From Stigmatella erecta (GTDB lineage Bacteria; Myxococcota; Myxococcia; Myxococcales; Myxococcaceae): DNA of 64,000 nucleotides. This document shows positions 47,780 to 59,700 of the stretch, in pieces. Positions within the stretch are counted from its first letter, which is position 1; each line of letters opens with the position of its first letter. Under the pieces are notes generated by a model. It saw only the letters and a list, made by a program, of their open reading frames with translations, was not told the DNA's origin and searched no databases. The position numbers and the translations under genes were made by a program. The DNA lies in NCBI RefSeq assembly GCF_900111745.1, contig NZ_FOIJ01000014.1:62001-126000 (forward strand), read 5' to 3'.

Positions 47780-50700
47780 AGGTCACGAGTAAGGCTTGTC
47801 AGAAGCGTCAACAGGTGCCGGGCGAGGATCCCGACGTGGGGCTCTCGGAGCAGCGTCAGGTGCGAGCCCGGGACCCGGTAGGCCGTGTTGGAGCCCTGCG
47901 TGAGGCGGTTCCAGCCGAGCGTATCGTCCGCGAAGAGCGCATCAAGCGCAGGCGAGGTGGGCCCATCCCTGTCCTCGGCCCGGAACACGGCAAGGGGAAC
48001 AGGCTGCCTGCGGCGTGGCTGATAGTTCATTGCGTCCAGGGCCCGCGTGACGTTGAGGATCCCCATCACATGGCCCGGCTGCGCGCCGGCCGGCAGGACT
48101 CCGGCGGACTGAAGGCGTCCCACGAAGGCATCGAGGCGCTCGGCGTCGCTCATGGCACGCACCTCGCTCAGTCCAAGGCCAATCTTGACGTTGAAGAAAG
48201 CCTCCATGACTCCGGCGAGGTGGATCAGCCATTGCGAGATGTCCCAGCCCTCCCCCATCGGCTGCGTCGCTTCCGGGAACGGCGCCAGAGCGTCCAAGAG
48301 GGCCACAACGCCGATTTCATGGCCGCGCGCCTGGAGCTGTTGCGCGATCTCATAGGCGATCTGCCCACCCATCGAGTGGCCACCCACGAAGTAAGGCCCC
48401 TCGGGCTGCACGGAGAGGATCGCATCCGCGTACCAGGCGGCCATGTCCTCAAGCTTCTCGAAGGGTGGTGCTTCCCCGTCGAGCCCGCGCGGTTGGAGGC
48501 CAAACACGGCGTGGCCCTCCAGGTGACGTGCCAGGGAGAGAAGATAGAACGGCGTCGAACCACCCCCCGGAACCAGAAAGAGCGTGGGCGGACGGCGAGC
48601 TCCGCGGCCTGTGGATTCGGAGGCCAAGAGCGCGTGGGCGGATGGCGTGAGCGGCACCAGCGGGGACCCTGCCGAAATGCCACTCCGGAGGAGTTCCGCG
48701 AGCTGCGCAGGCGAAGGATGCCGGAACAGGGACACTAAGGGGAGCGGGCACTTGAGCCGCTTCTCGACCGCGAGCTTCAGCTTGAGCGCGAGCAGGGAAT
48801 GGCCGCCAAGCTCGAAGAAGCTGTCGTGGATCCCCACTGAACGGACACCCAGGATTTCCTCGAACAACCGCACGAGTTCAAGCTCCATGGCATCGCGTGG
48901 AATGCCACCCTGTGAGGTGACGCGCTCTTCGGCAAGCTCCATCGCCCCCAGGGCGCGGAAGTCCACCTTGCCGTTGGGAGCATGGGGGAGTTCCTCCAAC
49001 AGAACGAACTGTCCGGGCACCATGTGCGCCGCGAGTTGCTGCTCCACGAAGCTCCGAAACTCGGAAGCCTCGGGCTGCTTCGCGCCAGCCTTGGGTACCA
49101 CGAAGGCCACCAAGCGGGCGTCCCCGCTTGTGCCCCTTACCAGGGCGACCGCTTCCCGCACGGCCGGATGGCGAGCGAGCGCTGCTTCGATCTCCCCGAG
49201 TTCGATCCGATAGCCGCGCAACTTCACCTGCCTGTCCGCCCGGCCGGTAAAGAGAATCGTCCCATCCGCCTGACGACGAACGATGTCGCCCGTCCTGTAC
49301 ATGCGAAGTTTTGGGCCTTCTGGGAAGGCGTGTTCGATGAAGCGTGAAGCGGTCAGCTCAGGCCGGTTCAGGTAGCCGCGCGCCAGTCCTGGTCCGGAAA
49401 GGTAGAGCTCGCCCGGCAGCCCATCCGGAACAGGACGGAGCCTGCCATCCAGGATCAGCGCCTTCATGCGGCGAATGGGCAGACCGATGGGCTCAGTCGC
49501 GCCGTGTGCTCCCACCTCCTCAGGCCTGCACCGGTGTGCGATCGCATCAATGGTCGCCTCGGTGGGTCCGTAGAGGTTCCAGACCTCCACGTTGCAGACA
49601 CTGAAGAGTTTCTTCACCGTGGCCGACGGCAGGGGCTCGCCACCCACACAGACGCGCCGGAGCGTGGAGACGCCTGCAAGCCCAGGCTCCTCCACCAGCG
49701 CCGTCAGCAGCGAGGGGACCAGCTGAAGCACGGTGATTCCGCGCTCCCGCAGCACGCGGACCAGGTGCTCCGTGTCCGCGCCAAGGCCGTGAGGCGCGAG
49801 CACAAGGCGGGCGCCGGCCATCAGTGGCGCGAACAGCTCCCAGACCGAGGCATCGAAGCTGAGCGAGGTGCGCTGGAGCACACGGTCCTCTGGGCCGAGC
49901 GGCAGGGCCTCGTTCATCCACTCCATGTGGTTGGCGAGGCTCGAGTGCTCGATCAGAACTCCCTTCGGTTGGCCGGTCGATCCCGAGGTGAACAGGCAGT
50001 AAGCGAGTGCTCCGCTCCGCGGCTCGGACGAACCCTTTCTGACCGCGTCGAGGACAAGCACCTCGGCATCCGGGAACATCGGTGCGAGGTGCTCCTGAGT
50101 GATGACCACCCGGGCGCCGCTGTCCTTGAGCATGAAAGCCAGCCGCTCGCGCGGGTACGCAGGGTCGAGCGGGACGTAGGCCGCCCCCGCTTTGAGGATT
50201 CCGAGCAGCCCGGCCATCATTCCCAGGGATCGCTCCACCGCGATGGCCACCAACGTTCCTGGCGTAACGCCTCGCCGGACAAGTTCGTGGGCGATGGCGC
50301 CCGCGCGGGCCTCAAGTTCATCGTAGCGGAGCGTGCCATCCTCGGCCTCGACGGCGATGGCTGCGGGTATCTTCTTTGCCTGTGCCGCGATGACCTCGTG
50401 GACGGCCGGGAGACGGGGCATCTGCTCGGGAGCGCTGGGGACGAGCTTCACGCGCTCCTCGGCGCTCAGCAGATCCGCCTCCGAGATCCTCGCCTTCGGG
50501 GCGGTGGTGAGGCCGGTGATGAAGCCGGTCAGCTGGCGCACCATCGCCTGGGCGCGCCAGGCGTCGAACAGGTCGAGATCGTACTCAAGCCATCCCCGGA
50601 CTCCCTGGCCCGTCTCTTCCAGCGAGAGGGTGAGAGCGAACTTGGCGGTCCCGGTCGGCATGGGCACCGGCTTGACCTCAAGGCCCGGCAACTCCATCCC

Positions 50701-53700
50701 GTCCGGTTGCGCCGGTTGGAACGCGAGCATGACCTGGAAGATCGGACTGGTTCCCAGAACACGCTCCGGGTTGAGCTTCTCGACGAGCTTCTCGAAAGGG
50801 ACGTCCTGGTTCTCGTGGGCCGCAAGCACCTGGCGGCGCACCCGCTGGAGGAGCTCGAGAAAGGACGGATCCCCACCGAGATCGACACGGAGTGGCAACG
50901 TGTTCACGAAGAAGCCGATCAGCGGCTCTGTCTCGGCGATCCGGCGGCCCGCGAAGGGCGAGCCGATGACCACATCGTCCTGTCCGCTCACACGGCCGAG
51001 CCAGGCGCCAAATGCCGCGAGGAGTGCCATGTAAGACGTCACGCCCTCCTGACGGCAGAGGACGGCAAGCGCTTGCGCCACGCCACGGTCTAGCTCCAGG
51101 GACTCAATCGCACCGCGGTGGCTCCGGACGATGGGCCGGGGCCGATCCGCCGGAAGCTCCAGCACGGCCGGGGCACCCGCGAGGGCGCCCCGCCAATAGG
51201 CGAGCTGCTGGTCGCGGACGTGTCCCTCAAGCCAGCTCCGCTGCCACGCCGCGTAGTCCGCGTACTGGATCGGAAGCTCCGGCAGTTCCCGTTTCTCTCC
51301 GCGAACCTCCGCCGCGTAGATCTCTGAGAGTTCGCGCATCATGACGCCGAACGACCATCCGTCGGACACGATGTGGTGCATCACCACCAGGAGCACATGC
51401 TCTTGCTCGGCGGCCTTGAACAGGTGCGCACGAACGACGGGGCCGCGATCGAGCGAGAAGGGACGGGAGGACTCCTCCTTCAGGCGCCTATCAAGCGGCG
51501 TCGCGCCGGAACGGCGGAGATCCTCGGTCACCAGGGGAATGCCTCCCTCGATCAGACGGGCCACGGGCTGGCCCTCCACGAGCGGAAAGCAGGTACGAAG
51601 GGGTTGGTGGCGATCAACCACCCGCGCGAGGCTTCGCGACAGCGCCCCCTCATGGAGCTGCCCTCGCAGGGAGAACGCGATCGGGATGTTGTACGCCGCG
51701 CTGTCTCCCTCGAGTTCCGCGAGGAAGCGCAGACGCTCCTGCGCGAAGGAAAGCGGACGATCCCCCTCCCCTTTCAGCCGCACCAGCGGCGGGAGTTGCG
51801 GTGCGGCTTCCTTGGCAGCGATCACCGAGGCCAGCGCCGCGAGCGTTGGCTGCTCGAAGATGGCGGAGAGCGGCACCTCGACGCCGAGAGTCCTCCGGAC
51901 GCGGCTCATGACCTGGGCCGCCAGGAGTGAGTGTCCCCCCAGCTGGAAGAAGTTATCCCCCGCGCCGATCGGACGCTTCTCAAGCAATTCTTCCCAGAGC
52001 GCCGCCAGGGTTTTCTCCGTGGGCGTGCGAGGGGCCACGAAGGACGCGCGCGCTTCGTGCTCCTCAAGACGCGGCGGCGGCAGGCGCTTCTTGTCCACCT
52101 TGCCGCTGGAGGTGAGGGGGAGTTCTTCCAGCAGGATGATCTCAGCGGGAACCATGAACTCCGGGAGACGCTTCCTGGCGTGATCGCGAATGGAGTGCGC
52201 GTCCACCGGACCGGCCGGGACGACATAGGCGACGAGGAGCTTCACACCGCCCGAATTGCCCGCGGAGTGAACGATCGTCACCGCCTTCGCAACCCCTGGG
52301 TGGGTGGCGAGCACCGCTTCGATCTCGCCCAGCTCGATCCGGTAGCCGCGGAGCTTGACCTGGTGATCAATGCGTCCGAGGTACTCCAGGTTGCCGTCCT
52401 TGCGCCACCGCACCAGATCTCCGCTGCGGTACAGCCGCGCGCCGGGCTTGAACGGATGCGGGATGAACTTCTCCCGCGTGAGCCCCTCACGGTTCAAGTA
52501 GCCCCGGGCGACACCCACGCCCCCAAGGTACAGCTCCCCCGGGACGCCAATGGGAAGGAGCGCGCCATGGCTGTCGAGGACATACCCTTCCAGGTTCAAG
52601 GCAGGCCGCCCGATCGGTGGGGCGCTGGGCTCGCCCTGCTTGCACTGGCCGAGCGTGCAAATGATGGTCACCTCCGTCGGGCCGTACGCATTGACGAACT
52701 GGACGCCAGGCTTGGCCCACGTGTTCACGACCTCTGGAGGGAGGGCCTCACCCGCCGCGAGCAGGAGCCGAAGCGAGGGGTACTCACGGTCGGCGGGGAG
52801 CACCGCGTAGGAGGTCGGGGGCAGCACCATGTGCGTCACCCGATGGGTGATCAGCACCTTGGCCAGCTCCTCGCCCGCGAGCAGCGTGTCCGCAGGGGCA
52901 AGCACGAGCCGCCCCCCGTTGGTGAGGGCCATGACAATCTCCCACACCGACACGTCAAAGGAGATCGAGGAGAACTGGAGCATGACGCAGTTGGAGTCCG
53001 CGCCAAGCTCGTGCCGCTGCATCTCGATGACATTCGCGAGTCCGCGATGTTCGAGGATGACGCCCTTCGGTTGTCCCGTGGATCCGGACGTGTAGATGAC
53101 GTAGGCGGCATTCTCCATGCGGACGCCGCTGTCCGGGTTGCCGCTAAGCCCGGAGTTCGCGGGCTCGTCGAGCCAAAGCGTGCTCACGTGTGGGACGCGC
53201 CACCGGGCCTCGGCGGCACGGGTGCTCACGAGGAGTCTGGCACCCGAGTCCTCGAAGATCGTGTCGAGCCGGGCCTTGGGATACGACAGATCGAGCGGAA
53301 CGTAGGCGGCGCCCGCCTTCCAGATCGCGAGCAGGCCGATGAGCAGTTCGAAGGAGCGTGGAACCGCCAGCGCGACCAGCTTCTCGGGCCCAGCGCCCAT
53401 GTCCATGAGCTGATGCGCGGCGCGATTCGCCCGCTCATTGAGCTCACCGTACGTCAACACCGCTCCACCCAGCTCAAGTGCGATCGAGTCCGGCGCACGG
53501 CGTGCGTGCTCCTCCACGAGCTTGTGGACAGGGACCTCGCGGGCCGGAGGCAGCACACGCCCCTTGGCGAACGCGGAGACGGTCCTTCGCTCCTCCTCGG
53601 GGAGGAGCGAGAGTTCCGAGAGCCGCTTGCCTGGGTAGGCCACGGCGTCCTCGAAGACCGTCAGGAGGTGCCCGGCCATCCGCTCGATGCGATCCGGTTC

Positions 53701-56700
53701 GAAGAGGTCCGTGCCGTACTCGATCATCCCTGTCAGCTCGCCGGCCACAGGTTCGAAGATGAGCGCGAGGTCGAACTTCGCGGTCCCGAGTTCCAGGCTG
53801 AGCGGCTCCAAGTTCAGCCCAGGAAGGGCCACGCCGCCCTCGGATGCGTCCTGGAGCGAGAGCATGACCTGGAACAGGGGGGTCTGGCTCAGGTCACGCT
53901 CAGCATCGACCGCTTCGACGATCTTCTCGAGCGGAACATCCTGGTGGGCGTACGCGCCAAGGGTGGCACGGTGAACGCGGGCAACAAGTTCCTCGAAGGT
54001 GGGGTTCGAGGACAGGTCGATGCGGATCGGCAGGGCCCCCTCGAAACGCCCGATCAGAGGCTTGAGTTCCGCACGCTCACGGTGGGCCACTGGCAGGCCT
54101 ATGACGATGTCTTCCTGTCCCGTGATGCGCGCGAGATAGGCCGCGAAGCCACTCAAGAGAACCTCAAGGCCCGCCACCTCCAGGCGATGGCTCAGCGTCT
54201 TGAGCCCCTCGCTGAGCCCGCGGCTGAGCGCGAGCCGTTGAGTAGCACCCCGGAAGCCAGGCTGGGGTGGCCGCACCCGGTCCGCTGGCAAACCCAGCGC
54301 TCCCGGCGCACCACGGAGGTTTTGCCTCCAGTAACCCAGCCGCGCCTCCAGCGCTTCCCCTTGAAGGGAGTGCCGCTGCTCACGCGCGTAGCTCAGGAAA
54401 TCCAGGGGCAGCTCGGGGAGCTGAGCGGACCGTCCAGAGACGTGCGCGGCGTAAAGTTGAGAGAACTCCCGCACGAAGACGCGGAGCGACGCGTGGTCGC
54501 TCACGGCCTGGTGCATCGTCGTGACAAGGACGTGCTCGCTGTCGTCGATCCGGAAGAGCCGTGCTCGGAAAAGCGGGCCCTTCGCCAGATCGAAGGGACG
54601 TACCCCCTCCTCCACGAGCAAGCGGCGAAGCTCTGTGGCCGAGAGAGGACCGGGGACGGACAGCTCGAAGGGCACTTCGCCCTTCATCCGAGGCTCCTGC
54701 CAGACACGGCCGTCCCGCTCGACAAAGCGCATCCCCAGCACCGGATGCCGCTGGAGCAGCCCAGCCAGGCTCTCCATGAGCGCGCCCGTATCCAGCGCGC
54801 CCTTCAGCCTGAGCGCCATGGCGAGATTATGGACCGCAGTGCCCGGGTAGAGTTGGTCGAGGAACCAGAGCCGCTCTTGCGAGAACGACAAGGCCGCGCG
54901 GGCGCTCTCCGGAGCGGGCTCGATTGCGGAGGGCAACGGTGCCCGGCTGCCCTGGCGCTCGTTGAGCGCACGGCTCAGAGCCGCAACGGCAGGGTTCTTG
55001 AGGAGATCCGATACCCGGACCTCCGCATTCACAACAGCGCTGATGCGCGCGACGGCCTGCAACGCCAAGCGTGGATTGCCTCCGAGCTGGAAGAAGTCCT
55101 CGTGGAGGCCCACGGCGCTCCGCCCCAGCACCTGCTCAAAGGCTTGGGCGACGAGATGCTCCATGGGCGTGCGAGGCCCGGTGGCGGCCTCTCCCCTCCC
55201 CGGCTGGCCTGGCGCAGGGAGCGCGCGGCGATCCCGCTTGCCTCCTGGCGTCCGGGGCAGTTCGGGGAGCACCACGAACTGCGAGGGCACCATGTACTCG
55301 GGGATTCGCGCCGCAAGGAACGCTGGCAACTCCTCGAGCCGCGCGGTCTCGGGTGTGATGTAGGCAACGAGGCGTTGCTCCCGCGAGGGGTCTCCAGCAG
55401 CAACAACCACGGCATCCAGGATGCTGGGGTGAGCGCATAGCGCGCGCTCGACCTCACCGGGCTCCACGTGAATGCCTCGAACCAGGATCTGGCCGTCTGC
55501 ACGCCCACAGAATTCAACCGTCCCGTCCCAGCACAGCCGCCCGAGGTCGCCCGTCTGGAACGCGCGCACGGGAGGATCGATGCTGAGTTCGAGGAAGCGC
55601 TCAGCGGTGCTCTCTGGCCGTGACAGATAGCCCTCGGCAAGGCAGGCCCCGGAGACATAAATCTCTCCAGGAACGCCGACGGGAACAGGGCGATGGTGGG
55701 TGTCCAACAGGTGGACAGCCGTGTTGGGGATCGGCCGGCCAATGGGGGGAAGCCCCGGCCAGCTCTCGGGGTTGCCGGTGAGCTCATGCGCCGCGGCGAC
55801 GAAGGCCTCCGCGACGGTGTACTGACTGCGAAGCCTCTTCTCGCTGGCCGAGAACCACTGGCGAATCGGCTCGGTGATCCGGAGCTGCTCGCCCGCGGCG
55901 ATGATCTCCTCCAGGCCTGGCACCAGCCGCAGGGAGTTCACGGCTTCACGCGCGAGGGGATGGAGCGCTCCCGCGGGCAGGAAAAGGCGCTGGATGTGAG
56001 CTTCTTCGAGCAGCTGAACGAGCGCGCGAGGGTCAAGCCGGTTCGTATCACCGGCAAGCACCAGCGTGCCTCCCGAGCACCAGGTCGAGAAGATCTCCTG
56101 GAGCGAGGCTCCGGTGTTGAGCAAGGCGTACTGGAGCGTCCGCAAGGGCCGGGACTGCGCGATGTGCCAGGTGGCCAGGTTGAGCAGCGCCCGGTGCGGC
56201 ATGGCGACGCCCTTCGGCTCTCCCTCCGCTCCGGAGGCGTAGAGGACGCAAGCGAGGTGGTGAGGCGCCATCCTGGGCCGCGAGGTCTTCGGCGCAGGTG
56301 CATCGCTCCCATCCACCAAGATGACCTCGGTGCCGTGCGGAAGGCTCAGGCCGCGGTACTTCTTCTCCGTGATGAGGACGCGCGCCTTCGCATCCCCAAG
56401 AACGGATTGGATGCGCTCGGTGGAATCGGTGGAATCAAGCGGGACATAGGTGGCACCGGCCTTGAGAACCGCGAGGGCAGCGACCGGGGCCAGGCTCGAA
56501 CGCTCCAGGCAGATGGCCACCCGGACGTCCGGGCCGGCGCCCAGCGCGGCGAGTCGATCAGCAAGGGCTCCAGCCTCCTGGTTGAGCTGGCGGTAGGTCC
56601 TCACTTCGCCGCGGTGCTCAAGCGCGGCGGCCTCGGGCGTCTTTTCTACCTGCTTCTCGAACAGCTCCAACAGGGTCCGGCTGTCGTCCAAGCGCCCCGG

Positions 56701-59700
56701 CTGGCCGAGCTGTGCGATCAACAGCCGCTCCTCTGAGGCCAGGAGGGGGACCTCCGAGATGCGCAGCTCAGGATCCTCGGCCACGGCCTCGAGCACCCGG
56801 ACAAGGTGCGCGGCCATCCGGCGGATCCGGTCCTCATCGAAGATGTCGGTGTTGTACTCGAGGAGACACGCAAAGGCGTCCTCCCCAGGCTCGACGAAGA
56901 GCGTGAGATCGAATTTCGACGTCGGACTCTCGGGCGTGGGGAGCGTGGCGCGGACGCCCGGAAGCTGAATCTCACCTCCGCTCTGTCCCTGGAGGGAGAA
57001 CATCACCTGGAACAGGGGGTTGTGCGACAGAGCGCGAGGCAGTTCGAGCGCCGCGACCACCTTCTCGAAGGGAATGTCCTGGTACGTATAGCCGTCGAGC
57101 GCCGCCTTGCGCACACGCTGGAGAAGTTCCGTGAAGGATGGATCTCCGGAGAGATCGATGCGGAGTGCGATCGTGTTGAGGAAGTAGCCGACCACATTCT
57201 CCGTCTCGCGCCGATCCCGGTTGGCCGTGGGCGAGCCGATCACGATCTCATCCTGGCCGCTGAGCCGGCCGAGGTATGCGGCGAAGGCGCTGAGGAGGGT
57301 CATGAACAGCGACGCGCCTGAGCCCCTCGAGAGCACCTCAAGGCTGCGGCCGATCGACCCCTCAAGGGCGAAGGACAGCGTCTTCCCACGGAAGCTCTGT
57401 CGTGTGGGACGCGGACGATCGCTCGGCAGCGTGAGCACCTGGGGAGCGCCCCTCAGAGCCTGTCTCCAGTAAGCAAGGCCCTCCTCGGTCCGGCCGGCCC
57501 CGAGGCGCTGCTGCTGCCAGGCGACCCAGTCGGTGTAACGGTTTGGCAGCTCCGGCAGTTCCGGCAGCGCTCCGCTCACGAACGCAGCGTACGCGATACA
57601 GAACTCGCGGAGCAGGACACCGAGAGACCAGGCATCCACGATGATGTGGTGCTGGTTGATGACGAGGGTGTGCGTATCGGGCGCCAGCCGGAAGAGCCGG
57701 GCCCGGAACAACGGACCCGTTGTCAGTGAGAAGGGAGTGGTAATCTCCTCGGAGATCCGCTGCTCCAGGAGTCCGGGAGTGACGTCCTCGTACGAGAGCA
57801 CGGAGGAAGGGGGCGGCCCGATCCTCTGGACGGGAGTTCCCTCACGCTCGTGGAAAGTGGTGCGCAGCACCTCATGACGCTCGACAAGGAGCGTGAGCGC
57901 CCGGGCGACAGCCGCAGAGTCCAGCGTGCCGTTGAGCTGAATCACGAGAGGCACGTTGTAGGCCTCGGTGTTACCGCCCAACGCATCAATGAACCACAGG
58001 CTCTCCTGTCCCGGGGAAAGGGGCCTGTCGCCTGACAGCCCAAGGCGGGGGATCGGCTCCGTGGAGCCGCCGTGCCCAGCGACTGCCTCGGCCAGCAGCG
58101 CGATCGTCCTCCGCTCGAAGATCGTCCGCACCGGGAGGTCGATGCCGAAGGCCTCGCGAGCGCGGGCGATGACCTGGGTCGCTTTGAGCGAATGGCCGCC
58201 GAGCGCGAAGAAGTCTTCCTCGACCCCGATCCGCTCCAGACCCAGCACCGCGCTCCAGATCCCAGCGAGGATCTCCTCGTGAGGAGTCCTGGGGGCGATG
58301 TGTTCTGTGTGGACCTGCTCCTGTCTGGCGCGCGCCTGGAGCGCGGCGTAGTCAACCTTGCCGTTCGGCGTGAGTGGGAGTTCGCTGAGGGCGATGATCT
58401 GCTTGGGGATCATGACCTCAGGCAGCTTCTTTCCCAGGTAGCTCGCGAGGGCGGCAGCATCGGGCGGGCTCTCGCTAGCGCAAGCCGCGAAGGCAACCAA
58501 CCGGATGTCTCCGTTGCCCAATGCATCGTCCCCCACCACGGCGGCGGCGCTGATGCCCGGATACTCGGCCAGAGTGGCCTCGATCTCTCCGGGCTCCACG
58601 CGAACACCCCGCACCTGGAGCTGACGGTCCACACGGCCGTGGAACGCGAGGGTTCCATCCGGGAGGAACCGCGCGAGATCTCCACTCGCGTACATGCGCG
58701 CCGCAGGCGCTTCCGAGAAGGGATCTGGGAAAAAACGGGTGGCGCTCAGCTCCGGCCGGTTCAGATACCCTCGGGTAACACCAGCGCCGCCGATGTACAG
58801 CTCGCCGATGACTCCGGGGAGGACGGGCCGCCGCATGCGGTCCAGGACATAAATACGGGCGTTCGCGACCGGCCTGCCGATGGAGGGCAGGCCGTTCCAG
58901 CTCTCCGCGCCGACGGTGCCGGAGGTCGCGACGACGGTCGTCTCCGTCGGGCCGTAGTTGTTGACGAGCCGGAACGGAAGACCCGGCGGAGGCACGACGT
59001 GGAGCCGGTCGCCGCCCGTCAGCATGAAGCGGAGCGCGCAATTGCCGGGCCATGACAGCGAGAGCGCGGCCTCAGCGACCACCGTCGGAAGGAAACTGAT
59101 CGTAATCTGCCGCTCCACCAGCCAGCGCGACAGCTCGGCGGGGGCCGCAGGCAGCTCAGGCGGGACGAGGTGAAGCGTGGCGCCTGCCGTGAGCGTCGGC
59201 CAGATTTCCCAGACCGCAGCGTCAAAAGCGACGCTGGCAAGCTGCGTCGTCTGATCCTTCGCCGTGAGGCCAAACGCCTCCGTGTGCCAGGAGATCAGGT
59301 TGAGCAGGTTCCGGTGCGAAGCGAGGACGCCCTTGGGCGCTCCGGTAGAGCCGGAGGTGTAGATGACGTAAGCGAGATCCTCCAGGTGAGACGCTTCCCG
59401 CACAGGCGCACTGGGCGCCCCCGCCTCCAGGGAGACCCGCGAGATGTCGAGCCGTGGGATGCGGGTGTCTGGGACAGGATCCGCGCCCGTGTTGAGGATC
59501 GCCGCAGGGGATGCGTCACCCACGAGGTAAGCGAGCCGCTCTCGCGGGTAGTTGGGATCGAGCGGCATGTAGGCCGCCCCCGCCTTGAGCACGCCCAGCA
59601 GGCTCACCACCAACTCCACGGACCTGCCGATACACACCCCGACGATGGTCTCCCGTCCGGCGCCGAGCAAGCGAAGACGCCGTGCGACGCGATCAGCGCG

